Shown here piece after piece: positions 22,101 through 36,000 of a stretch of 64,000 bases of DNA. Every line of letters starts with the position of its first letter. The stretch's first letter is position 1. Source of the stretch: Macrocystis pyrifera (Eukaryota; Sar; Phaeophyceae; Laminariales; Laminariaceae); assembly GCA_031763025.1 (NCBI GenBank), contig JASSKH010000005.1:12914528-12978527 (forward strand). Reading direction: 5' to 3'. Position numbers and translations under genes: made by a program. The notes beneath the pieces were generated by a model. That model was not told the origin of the DNA and searched no databases. It worked only from the letters and a program-made list of their open reading frames with translations.

Positions 22101-25100
22101 TTATTGTATACAGATGGGCAGGGGGAGGTACTCATGTCATGCATAGCCGTACTCGTACGATCAAACACCCTCGCATCCCTACAACGCCGGGACGGAGCAC
22201 ATCGGGTTTTCACCGATCACGCAGACATTGCTTGCACCAAGCGCGAAGCGCCGTGAGGTATTGGGCGAGTCGCATAAAGGGTGAGCTGCATCCTACTAAG
22301 AGCCGCTTGTGAGGGGGACTTGCATATGGATGACAACTTCGAAAGGGGGGGGGGGGGGGGGGGGGGGGGGGTTGTACTCGATATCATATAGATGAGAACC
22401 TGACAAACCTGGGAGAAGCTCGCCGGGCAACGGGGGTGGGGTATGTGGCATACACACAAAACAGACAACCATAACCAAACAGACAAACAAACACACCAAC
22501 CAGACGAACAGATAGATAAGACGAGACAAGACAAGACAAGACAAACACAAACAGTCACACAAACAGTCGCACAAGACACGAAAAAAACAAAAACAAGACA
22601 AGACACGAAAAGTACACCGCACCTCGAGCTCATCCTCGTCGATGACGAGACCGTCCACGCCGTCTTCCGCTTTCTCTCCAGTCAGCTCGGCCACGAGCTT
22701 GGTGAGGTTCGCGAGCTGTGCGTCCAGGAGGCCGAACTCGGCCACCAGCAGGCGGTACTCAGAGAGGGAGGTCGCCGTAGACTCACGGATTTCCTGTCGT
22801 AATCGTTTTTCGGTATTCCATACGAAAACGAACGGGTTCAGCATCAGGTATGAACAAATACGGGGATGCCAGGGGATGGAAAGGCAAAAACGCGCTCGAC
22901 ACGAAATATTTGAGAATACGATATACCGATTCGTCGAAACTTTTAATATTACGATAGCCCATCACTGCCTTCCTCCCCTCTTTCGTCCCTCTCGACCCCC
23001 GTCCTATGTACCTACCGCCTGTCCAACAGCAGTTCATCACCACTTCCTTGAGAGCACGTGTACGGCTGTTCGGGGATGGAGGGCAGAGCGCGTTCGACGA
23101 CCAACGTATACCGAAAAGAACGATAGCAGTGTCCAATGCTATGATACCTTCTCCCCTCTCTGTTGTCCCTCTCGTCGTCCCCCCCCCCCCGCCCGCTTGG
23201 TGCAAGCAATGTCTGCCTGGTCGGTGAAAACCCGACATGCTCCGTCCCGGCATCGTAGGGATGCGAGGGTCTATGGTCATAAGACTACGGCCATGCATGA
23301 GATCGAGTCCATCTCTCCTATCGAGTACAACCCCCCCCCCCCGCCCCCGCCTTACCTACCGCCTGTCCAACAGTCCAAACACCTCTCCCTACGCGAGAGG
23401 CACGCACGAATGCCGCGAAAGTCGCGCGCTCACCTGCTCTACGTAGTAACAGATGCGTTCCATGTCGACGTCGATGCGGTGCAGCTGCAGCTGCCTTCTG
23501 GCGTTGTTCAGCTGCGCTTCCTTGTCCCGCATGGCTCGCTGGGCCTACGGAGCAACGCCATGGCGGGCGGTGGGGGGGGGGGGGGGGTGCACTCATGTCA
23601 CGCATGGCCGCAGTCGTGTCACCGTAGACCCTCGCATCCCTACAGCGCTGGGACGGCGCACGTCGGGTTTTCACCGACCAGATAGTTCTTTTAGGGCTCA
23701 AAGCGGTCTAATTCAGGCAACCGACGCCCTACTGTACCCAGTACATTAGCATTTCGATTCGTGGTTCTACCGTGCCGTCATTCGTCGTGTGCCTACGAAA
23801 GAAATCTCAACTGAGAGCCTACGCACCCAAGACATACATCTGCATTCTCATCTGCTGTTCTACTCTGATCCAGAGCCGACGCAGACATGCCAAATTATCT
23901 CTCTACCACGAAACCACGTTTTGTCGGCTACCGATACGTTCGCGGGGAGGGGGGGGGGGGGGGGGGGGGGAAAAACGGCGTCTACTGTACTGACAAAACC
24001 ATCCACTGCGCACCCAGTATATTTGCATTCCCATGTGTGGTTCACCATTAATATTTGGTCATGGGCGATGATTCCCATGTGTGGTTCACCATTAATATAT
24101 GTGGCCAAAAGCGCCTGCGTAGCCCGCGGGCTTATAAATATCGTTTCACATCTCGGATACATATCTATGTACAAATAGATAATCTAGATCAGAACCTGCC
24201 GTCGTGAGACGCTGTGCAGGATCTATCTATCTGTACCTGTACAGATCCAACCCGGGAAACATGTCTTCTGCCATGCAGATTGTACCGCTCCCACCCGGCT
24301 ACATGAACTACGATGTATATCCTACAGAGCAGTAATCTGTATAACTGCCCTGAAATATCTACATCATCAAGTGGGAATGATCTGTACGTGATTTATAGAT
24401 GATCTGTGATCCCTGGATTCATAGCCCGTGGGATAGTTCATTGGGCTGCGCGTTCGAAGTACAGCACATGTTTTTCCACGGTTTCTCACGGGCTGGGTCA
24501 AGACTCGCGGGTCGGGTCGGGTCGGGTCGGGTCCACCCGACCCGTGAGATTCCGAAAATTACCTGACCCGACTACCCGTGAGGTTTCCAACACCTCCTGA
24601 CCCGACCCGACCGCGGCGCCTTTACCGGTCTTTAGCACACAAACGATACCACATATAGTACCAAACAAAGTATGTTTTTTTTGCTGGTTTGACGTGCTTT
24701 TTGGATGTTTTACTTTGCTAGCCACGAGAAGGCGTCGACCCGACTAAACCCCCGGCGCTAAGCCTAAACCCTAACCCGAGTCCAGGCTAAGACTAAGCCC
24801 AAAGCTCGACCCGAGCGCCGCTTCACCGCTCGTTTTGGACCAATATGAAAAAAGATGTGCCGGACCACCACAAAAAATCGGAAACATTTTTGGCACTTCA
24901 TCTGGTGATTTTTGCGGGTCGAGGACACGGTAAAGGCTATTGACGCCGACCCGACCCGACCCGACCCGTGACATTTTGAAGATATCCCGACCCGTCCGTT
25001 AACAAGCCTCCATTTTTTTTTTCTCTCAAGAGTCGATTTGTACAGAGTTCCTCTCCAGGTTTGGGATCTGAGAAAAACTCTGAATCGATATCCGGTCACA

Positions 25101-28100
25101 GCGATGCGATGGGATGCGGTGCAATAGTGCGACCAACCAAGGTCAAGCTGTTTGCAGGACGACTCGTGTCCCAAAAAAAATGTGCGCACTTACGCTCGAC
25201 ACAAAGGATGATGGCTGAGGTGCTTCACCCATGCCTAGCGGACACAAAGGCTGCTTCCGACGGGCCAAACAAAGGGCAACGTAAGACCGCAAGTGTTCAG
25301 AGCATGGGGAAACGTCTACCCTGGTGTAAAAGGTATAAATTACTGAAATTAGGGGGGGAGGGCGGGGGGAAACTTGATTGATTGTCTGGACAAATAGCCT
25401 TTTTCGAGAATTTTCGACAACGTACCTTGCACTACAAAACAAGACCAGCATCGCTTGATTTTCACGTTTCGTGTCCTTGTTTAAGAAATCGCAGAGCGTC
25501 TTTTAACGTGGCAAGACTTGACATAAAAAAAAAGTGCACTCTGTGCATCCGCTTTATCACTGCTTCCTTATAACCCCTCATCGAGTAAACTGCATACACC
25601 CTCGCTTGGGGTACAAATTAAGCCGCAATTAGACCAGGCGCCTTTTTCGGCAGTGACACAAAACGTTAACATACGAGACGGATATCAAGTTAAAATCGAC
25701 AGATGTTGGTCGAAAAAAGGTTCGTACATCCCAGGCATTTTTTTTTTTTTTACATCGGAAGAAGTTGAAAAAAAAAAAAACACCAGCCCCCTTCTCGAAC
25801 ACGGAACGAAACGAGTCAAGTGACACCACACCCTCCGTCCCCGTTCCCCTCTCTCCGCAAAAAACGCTTCATTGTTTCTTGGGCACCCACATTTCTTCGG
25901 TCAAGACCCTGCCAGGTGGCCTCTTGCGCACGCGCGTCCGCCTTAAGAGCGTCCAACTCCTTCTGAAGCTGCTCCTGCCGGCTCTCCAGCTCCGCCCCGA
26001 TGGCGCTCAGGGCCACCATCTGTGCAAGCGGCGATGTTGCTATCATCACTTCACTTTTTTTGCACGTATCACATATGAATGGCTCAAAAAAAAGGCGTAG
26101 GTATGCCTATTTTTGGCTTTAGCCCTTTTGTTTGCTTCCGGCGGGATGGACAAAAAAAAAAAGAAGCTCAAGCTCCCCACGCTTCCACACACAGTGAGTG
26201 GGCGCGGTGCGGCACGGTGTGGCACCGCCCGGAAACACTTATCTTTACTACAGTAGACCAGCCCCCTGTCTTTTCCACAGCGGGAATTCTATACCAGTAG
26301 TTTTTTTGTGTAGGTGCATCCTGCTGAATCGGCCTCCTTATGTTTGTGCTCCCCGTCTGATTCGAAATATTTGGTACTTCGAAATTATGGTGGTCATCGA
26401 AAAATGCCTTATACTTCGATTAGACTGGCATTATCTTCCACCTGGCATAGCGTGCCCTCTCTCAATTCGGGGCACCTACCGTACACAACACGCGTCGTGT
26501 GCCAACTTATCCTTGCCTTACTTATCTACTGATGTGCGGGTAAACTGCTGTGTCTTTCACATTAGACCGTTCGTTCGACCCAAAGATACACATCATCACC
26601 GAAAGCACACCCAGCAAGCCCGTCCTGATTCTTGGTCCCTGTCCGTGCGAACCTCGGGCGCTTTGCGCGAGCCCACACGCAAACCACGCGCTCGCATCAC
26701 CGCCGCACGCTCGAAGACAACCACTATTACGGGGGGGCCATAGTAAATATGACCAAAAATTGTTAGTAAAAATAGGGAAATATATAGTTTTTTGTGTGTA
26801 TCGTAGGTCCTATGTACTATGGTCCACCGTAATAAAAAAAAAACGCTTGACGCAATAATCAGTAAACCCTTTTACAACTCCATCCATGGTTTTAGGGTAC
26901 AAAACGTTGCTTGCAGTAGGTACACACAAGGAATATGGAGCAGCTACCGGTGTAGACTGCAGGTAATATACACCGACCGCACCGCACCGCATGATGAAAA
27001 AAAAAAAAAAACGAGAAAAAAAAAAAAAACAAGAAAAAGAATGCGAGATGACACACAAAAAAAACTCTCACCACCGAAGAATCCTCAGGGAGTTCCTTCG
27101 CAGGCTTTTCGCCCCCCCCGTGAGATCCCCCCGCAGCGAGGGCCCCCTCTTCGTGCGGATTCTGACCGTTGATTCGGTCCCACAGCTCCTGTTGTTTGCC
27201 GACACACCGGCACACCGAGATTCGACACGTAAAATATTACGCCAACAGCGGACAGGTGATTGATTTGGAAGAACAAAAAAAAAACTCTGTAGGTACGTAT
27301 ATAGCACACGTACTGCTTTTTTAAAACACCTGGAAACAACACGTCCGTTCTGTGAGAGCGAACAATTCGATGAAAACTCCTCAAAGCAAGCTGCGTGCAA
27401 TAAATCGATCGCGCCTACCACTGCTGGGGGCGCTACAACCGCTGCTGGGGGCGCTACACATACAACATGTCACACAAGCAGGAAACAACAAAAAAAAAAC
27501 AGAAAAAAAAATGACGTTGATGGACAACGCTCCAAAAGCAGAAAAAACAAAAGAAAGAAGCCCCCAAAAACAAAAGAGAACAGAGGCAAAAAGAGGACAA
27601 AGGACATGTATATATACGCGTTGAGATACAAAAGGTGACACGTCAGCGACAGAGAAATCGCACGATCGTGCACCGCGCCTCGGGAGCGCCTGGCGATTCA
27701 CCTCATCAGCCTCTAAGGTGACTTATTCCTTGGGTCTTGCGCGCGTATGTAGCGTAACACAGTGCGGCGGTTTGATATTAGGTGTTTGGCTTTCCTTCGA
27801 CGCGCCTGGGGTTTGGCCTGGGTGCGCGAGACGAGGGCGGCGGTTACAAAAAAAACCCCGGCCGGGTCGAACTGATATCGACCACCGCGCCGCTTTGCCA
27901 ACTTTCCTGAGTCCGCATATACGTACAAGCAACACGGCATCTCCAAGGCGACGGTCGGCGGCACGCTAAAAAAAATAGCCCTCGAAATCAAGAGCGGAGA
28001 GCCGAAATCCATGACGGCGCTCGATTCTCCCCGCACCTCCCTTCCTCCCTTCCTCCCTCTCTCCCTCCCATCACCCACTCGGAAAACCCGTTCAACACGC

Positions 28101-29058
28101 TACGACAATCCGGTCCGACCTGTCACCATCACACCACCACTCTTCCTTAAATCCAGCACTATCAGCTGGACCGGCCAGGTACCCTCTCCCCCCTCCCCCC
28201 TCCTCCCTCTCCGAGCGACCCCTACTACCACCACCGCCACCACTCCCCACCCGTGTTGCACTCCCCACAAAAAAAAGATGATATTGCCAAAAGTCCCGAC
28301 AACATAGACAATGGAAGCACGTCTGCCGCCGTTTCATCTACGACGACTTTTCGTTTTTCCGCTCCAGCTCCGAGCGCTTCAATCGAGCCAAAAAAATAGC
28401 AGAGGGTAGATATGAGCTCCTTGCCTTGGTGCACTCCCGTGAGTGTGCCAAAGCGACAGCACTTTCCGTGTCCTCCTTCGGGGCGGACCTCGTCGCTGAA
28501 GTTTGAAAATGTGGTTCCAGGCGCTTGAATTTTCGGTTTCTTGTAGTGTAGCCAAGTAGTTTTTTTCTGGTGCAGAACGACCAGAAGGAGAAACGTACTG
28601 AAACGTACTCGTAACTGTACGGTTCTCCTCCTGGTCGTTCTCCACCAGAAAAAAAATACTTGGCTACAGTACAAGAAACTGGAAATTCAAGCGCCTGGAA
28701 CTGCAGTTTCAAACTTCAGCGACGAGGTCCACCCCGAAGGAGGACACTAAAAGTACAGTCGCTTTGGCACCCTCACGGGAGTGCACCAAGGAGCTCATAT
28801 CTACCCTGCCAGATTTGGGCTCGATGGAAACGTTCGGAGCTAGAGCAGAAAAACGAAACGTCCTCGTAAAAAAATCGGCGGTAGATGTGCTTCCATTGTC
28901 TTTGTTGTCGGGCCTTTTTTCGTGTTTTGTGGGCAGTGCAACACAGGTGTCTCTTCCGAGTCTAGTACCATCGATCGGGTAGGCCAGCTCCCCCCCCCCG
29001 CCCCCCCCCCCGCCCCTCCCCCCTCAACCCCACCCTTCGTCCCGCCCAACGCCCCCGC

Positions 29059-29089
<31 letters not shown>

Positions 29090-31227
29090 CTCAACCCATT
29101 CCCCTCCCCAACCCTGCCCAACTCCTCCACCCCTACGAGGAAAGACGAGGCCGCACCTGTCCAAAGCGGGCCACCTCCCTGCCGGACTGGATGGCCCCGT
29201 CCCAATCCACAGTCCCATCATCGCGCACGAACAGCTGCGAGGCGCGAAATCAATACGACAACACGCACGTCGGAAGAGCGACAGGTAAACGGAATCGACG
29301 GCAAAGGATAAAATAAATAAACGAGCGATTTGTTTTGGTGGAAGAAATACAGAGATTTCATAAATCGGGCAGACTCCGATCTGTATAATGTAGATCACCT
29401 AGATCATCTATTAATAGATCATCTAGATCATCCACAAACCACAACAGTACACCCAGTCTAGGCCCATCAATCGGCAGCGGGCAGTGTCGTGCCATGTGCT
29501 CGTGTGCCTCTGCTCTGTACGCGCAGCTATGCACATCAAGCACGAGGCACTCCAGCGTGGCCCCCTTATTTCCGTCCTCCTTGCCTTCTGCCAGAACAAA
29601 AGCCTTCCGTCGGTAGAGCCCATATGTCGGTAGAGTCCATGAATATGATACCAAAACAGCAGTGAATTCGAACGGTTGTGCGCAAAACTCACATTTCTTC
29701 ATGTACGGTTTGACGTCAGAAATGTTGTGCATCATCGACATCGCGATCAAGGTACCATACGTCGGACTACATATGATTTGATACATAATATACGTATTTT
29801 ACATACACCTGGTACATAACGAAGTGTTCATCACACGTATGTACCATCCGACGACTTTCCTTGTCTAGCTGCTCGAAGGACACTCGGTGCACGGGGAGAC
29901 CGGGATGCTGGGACACTCTCTTATCTCTTCATCTATAACCAGAGGAGGGCTCTCTCCTTGCCTATTGGCACATTACACGGGAAGACAAACTGCAGCCCCG
30001 ATACACAGCGGCTACGAGGAGGAAAAAGGGGGAAAAACAGAAAATGTTTCAATCATCAGGAAACTAAACAGGGGGGGGGGGGGAAATCAGGAACGCTTAC
30101 TACCCTCGTTCTAAAAAACACTAAAATAAGGAAAAAAAACAGGAATTTAAGGACAATAACACAATCCATAACACGAGTAATTGTTAAAAAAAAAAAATTG
30201 TGGCAAGCAATATGAGGAAGCGAGAGAGACAAGAGAGAAAGCAAAGGGGGAGATACCATGGAGAGCTATATAGGAGTCCAACACGACTGCGCTGACTTTT
30301 CTCTGTTAAAGTCAGCACCGTCTTGGTAGAGTCCTCGTCCACTATGGCATATCTCCCTTTTCGATCTCTCTTGTCTCCGCCGTTCTCACTGCCCGTAAAA
30401 AAAGCATCACCCATTGGTGGGTTGCTTCTGGCGTGAGGTCGAGGTTTTAACGATTCAGTCAAAACACGCTTCCATATACTTTCCACCAATCATATACAGG
30501 AAGAAGGTATTTTTAAAGGTGAGAAGGACACCCCAGCCGTGAGACTCTCAATTTTTCTTCGAAATGCATATACCACAGGTACGTATCTGCAAGCCGAGTG
30601 TGATGCTTCGACCAAAAGCGAGTCCCATGGGACGTGCACAGCAGTTGTCTACTACATGCCAAGAGTATAATTCCCTGCCTGGAACAATCGCCACAACTCA
30701 TCCTCGGCAGAGATGGGCTTGAGGCGCACGAAGAGGGGTGCACTGCTGTGCGAGGAGGGCAAGACTCGGGGAGAACTTCGTGCAATGGTCGGTCGCACAT
30801 GCGCTAACACGGAAGATGCACCGGACTGTACACACCATCGTAGGACCTTCCTATGGGAGTGACGGCAACAATCGATACCTCTAAGGGAACCGGCATGCCG
30901 GCACCCGGGACCGAGTAGAGAATGCACGACCGACGTACCGAGACACTATCCACGTCTCCACCTAGTCAGAAGAGGAGGCCAGCAGCAGCCCCGGTGCGCC
31001 TTGACGCCTTAACCCTACTCCTCCACCTGGAACCTCAACAGGAGTAGGGGCTGAAACACAACGTATATATACCGATATAAACCTATAAAACTACCTGGTG
31101 CACTGGTACACTGTAGGAGCTTTTTCTGTAGCTCTCGATGGCTCAGGCGCGCAGGCGGGAGGAGGGAGGGTTGGGCGGAAGGGGTGCGTCGAGCATGAAC
31201 GATGCCGACAGGCAATACGTTCGCTGG

Positions 31228-31261
<34 letters not shown>

Positions 31262-33025
31262 GCAGCAGCGGTGAAGCAGCGCCCTCAACGAAGCCTCTGC
31301 CACCGCCACCACCAAACAACCAAACCAGCCCCCCAAACAAAACCCCCACCAAACAAGAAAAGCAGATACTGATACAACATCAACACCAACAAACACGACC
31401 AACAGAAACAACAACATCAACATCATAAAAAGCCACACGACCAACAGAAACAACAACAAGAACTCAGGTGTGCGCTCGGCAGAGGTGCATACACAGACGC
31501 CTGCATCGCTAGTCCGCGGCACCACAACTACACCGTAGCTCAGGGTCAAGGGACGAGGCAAGAGAAAACTTCACCTTCGCCCCCCCCCCCCCCCCTCCAC
31601 CCGCCCAGGCGCAAGACGTCGTTCGCCAAGACGCCTTGTCAACCAACCGAGCCAAAAAACTTCAGCAGCGACTCAACGAAACACGTCACGCTGCCTGGCA
31701 CTAAAAACGAATACGAGAAAAAAAAAAAAAGAAAGAGTTCGCCTGGTTTATGGAAGGGAGCAGGACACAGAACACAATCCAAGGAACCAACTTTAGCGAA
31801 AAGCACGTGAAAACATGAGACGATGCATGTACCACACGAACATCTTAAGAGACACCTAACCCCCCCTCCCTCTACGTCTGTCTCTCATCCCCCCATTGCC
31901 TCCCCCCCTACGTCTCTCTTTACATCTCGCATCGAACTTATGCATTGACCCCCCCCCACATGATATATAATATATACTCGTATATCTCTCTTTATAATTT
32001 TTTTTTGGCGGTCACCACGGCTGGCGGTCGAGTTAGATATTTTCGTGTCGGGAGAACCTTAACTCCGCACAAGGGGGATGTTCGTATCACGTAGTGTGTA
32101 CATGATGAGGCACCCACAAGGCATATTAAACCCATTTGCTGTCTCTGGGAGTGGTCACACCAAAAATAAGTCAATTCATTGACGCGGTCATCCATACCAG
32201 GTATGCAAGAAAATCCGCCTCAAAAGCGGTTCTTAGTAGGATGCAGCTCACCCTTCATGCGCCTCGCTCAACACCCCACGGCGCTTCGCGCTTGGTGCAA
32301 GCAATGTGTGCCTGGTCGGTAAAAACCCGACGTGCTGCTCAGTCCCGGCATTGCAGGGATGCGAGGGTATATGGCCATACGACTACGGCCATGCATGATA
32401 TCGAGCACACCCGCCCGCTCCACATAACATGAGACCCTCCTCCCTTTCTCGATACCTCACACACAAATCCCAGGTCTAAAACACCCCCCCCCCATCCTTA
32501 AATTTCCCATACCTCCCTCCCCCCATCCCCCCCTATATACCCCGTCGCCCCGACCCCCAACCCATAAAAATCTCACATCAAACTCCGGCACTTTGACGTC
32601 TTTGAGGTCGTTGATGCCCCCCTTCACGTCGTCAAGGATCCCTCCCGCGTCTCTCCAGGTGCTCCCTTCCTCCCCGCCCCCCTCTCTCCCCCCCCCCCTT
32701 CCATCCTTCGCGGCGCCTTTCGCCGCGCCCCATTCTCTCTTCACCCTCCCTTCTTCCTGGGTAATCCTCTTGATCTTGGCCAAGTTGACCTTCAATCGTC
32801 CTTTGATTTCTTGCAGCTGCGGCCGATTCGGGGTGTGGGGGGAGGCGGCGAGGAGCGGGAGGGAGCGTGCGATGTCGAGAGGGGTGGGGGCGTCGCGGGG
32901 GGAGGAAAAAAGCAGAGGAAGGCGGAAGGGGAGGGGGGTAGATCGCGATTTTTCTCTTCTCGTTCTCGCTCTCTCTCTTCGTATTTATTTCAATTGCTCT
33001 TCTTCATCCTATTTTTTTTTGCTCC

Positions 33026-33069
<44 letters not shown>

Positions 33070-36000
33070 CTCCGATCACTCTCGGTAGACATTTCTCCAT
33101 CCATGCAGAGCGCGTCCAAGTGAGTCGTGTGTGGTATAAACACGAACACGATATACAACAAACAACGATACCCTTCCTACCACAGTAGTTCCTCCCGCCC
33201 ATACCCCCCCCCCCCTTCTCCAGCCCCCCGCCCCCACAATCCCTACCCCCCTACGAATATGCCGCGCCAACCCCATCCCCAATCGCAGGTATCCCCTCGC
33301 ACAGCAGCCCTCGCTCATTTTTCCGGAACGCGCGTCCTCACCAAATGTGTGAATCTATCAACAGGTGGCCGCGGTTTGACCCTCTCCACTGACCGCCCCC
33401 AACATTCTCCCAACATTACAAGCAGCACAACGAGGCCAAATTAGCAGGGCTTGTGGGCCGGGTCAGGAAGTTTTCGAAATCTCACGGGTCGCGTCGGGTC
33501 GGGTTGGGTCAGGTGGCCTTCAAATTTTTACGTGTCGGGTCGGGTCACCTTTACCGACCCGACCCGAACTGACCCGCGAGGTTTGACTCGATCCGTGAAC
33601 AGCCTGGGCGAAGAGGCCTTGAGGCTCCCAGAATAACCTGGTCTCCTATCAATAGCATATTTGGTACGCAGCCTTGAAAAAATTGACCGAACAACCAAGC
33701 TGGTCGTGTGGAACGGTCAGTGTTTTCTTGCACAGCCTCTATTCTCTCGCTTTGGCTCTGGGTACGTTGAAAACGCAATCCTTCACTCAGCTCAGGGGGG
33801 CGGGTTTTTCCACGATTTAATAATCACTTCGAACCCCTCAAAAAATGGAACCACCTCTGCACTATACATACCCTCACTGGCCCCATTTGATTCGTTATTC
33901 TTTGTGACGGTAGAGATGTCTTCTGCGCCTTTCGCTGCTCATTTAAAGAGACTATTGGATTGGATGAGACGCACAACTCACCCCCCCGTCCTCCCCCTTC
34001 ATGAGTACGCCCTCCCGCCCCCCCCCATATATTATCTAAAGGTTGAGTTGGTGTCGCTTGACAATAACACCGTAAAACATGCCGCTCACTGCGTGAGCTA
34101 GACAACCAGGGTACCGTTTTTTTGTTCTATTTTTTGGCGGTTGATCACAGCTGGCGATCGAGCCATACATCATTTGTGCCGGGTGGAGAACCTTTACTCC
34201 GCACAAGGGGAATGGTCGCATCGCGTAGTGTTTAACGGAAAAGGCACCCACGAGGCAGTGACATAGTAACCTCACTGCTGTCTCTAGAAGCGACCACACC
34301 GGAAAATAAAGCAACTCATTGAAGCTGTCATCCATGTGCAAGTCCGCTTCACAAGCGGTTCTTTAGTAGGATGCAGCTCACCCTTCATGCGACTCGCCGA
34401 ACACCTCACGGTGCTTCGCGATTCGTGCAAGCAATGTCGGTGAAAACCCGACGTGTTCCGTCCCGGCAATGTAGGGATGCGAGGGTCCATGGTCATAAGA
34501 CTACGGCCATGCATGATATCGAGCATCGAGCACCCCCCCCCCCCCCCCCCCCCCCCCCCTGTCCGCCAGGGCGTTCCCACCCCGCCTGACACCACACTCA
34601 CCTCATCCTGTGAAATTGCTTCCAGTAACGACAGCGGTCTTCCGGCCTGCAGCGCTCTTAAGCTAGCCTCCAGCCTCTCGGCGATGCTGTCGTAATCGAT
34701 CTCGCTCTTCCCCGACCCCGACCCCACCCCGCCACCACCACCACCACCAACGCTGCTGCCGGTGCTGCCAGCGCTAGCAACGGCGGCGGCACCCCCCGGC
34801 GGCATCTCGACGCTCTTTCCGTTGAGGTTAAGAGCGAACTCCGCCGACGTAAGCTCGTTTCGTACCTGATAGCAGTAGGACAGGACAAAAGACAAAGGCA
34901 GGACAGGACAGGACAGGACAGGATAGGACATACCGGAACAGACCATAACACAACCATACGTCGATATGGGGGGGAGGAGCGAAGGATGGAGATATGGATG
35001 GATGGATAGATGGGTGGAAGGACGGATGGATGGATGGATGGATGGAGAGAGGAAGGGTGGGAGGGCGAGAGGAGCGAAGGAAGGGGAGGGAAAGGAAGGA
35101 GGGGACCATGGTGCTTATTGCCGTTGACAAAGGCACAAAGGGATTGGTTCGCTCATGGGCGCAAGTCTGAGCGGCCGACGCTCGACGGTGCCTCTCTCTA
35201 TGAGACGGCGGACAATACCGCTCGACGGCGCCCCTCTCTATGAGGTGGAGGACAAGACCCCGGCAGGTACACGGAAGCCACCGCCGTGACAACCCTTCTA
35301 CTACCGCAACAACAACCCCACGCTAACTACAACTAGTTTGTCGTCCCCAAAAGCATTGGTACAGTTCTGAAAACAGTTATTACGGGGGACCATAGTAAAT
35401 AGGACCAAATTTTGTTAGTAAAAATATGGAAATATACAGGTTTTTGTGTGTACGGTAGGTCCTTTGTACTATGGCCCCCCGCAATAGCAACGTCACCAGT
35501 ACCAGGTACGAAACCGGGTGATCGTGATTCTACAAAAACGTGTGCGCAGATTTCCTGTGGCGCGCGTAGGGTGCCGCGAAATCCACGTCAACCCTGGCCC
35601 GAGCATTAACCCATACACCGGAGCCTGGACGGCTTTACAATGCCCCCGAACAACGATGACCACCCCCAAGTTGCGGGCGTTCATCCTGGCCACCCGGAGG
35701 CCACGACCCAGGAATCAGTAGCCAATGATCAAACCACGCTCTGTGTTTACTTCTTCCTCAGACTGAATGGGCGGGTGGGCGGGTGGGTAGGGGGGGTTTG
35801 CGAACTTCCCTCGCAGCAGAGCAACACGGGATACCTCCACCAATACCAACACCAACAAAAACAACCAACGTTACCACCACCACCACTACCAAGGCCACCA
35901 CCAATGCTACCACGGCTATCACCACCACCCTCACCGTCACCATCGCCACCACACGACCAACCACATCACCACAGTCATCACCATCGCCACCATCGCCACC

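Noticed and set aside
31091-31561. 156-codon minus-strand frame with Leu/Val/Cys runs
   Set aside because: The hydrophobic runs come from CAG/CTG and AACAAC-type simple repeats, not from a membrane protein.
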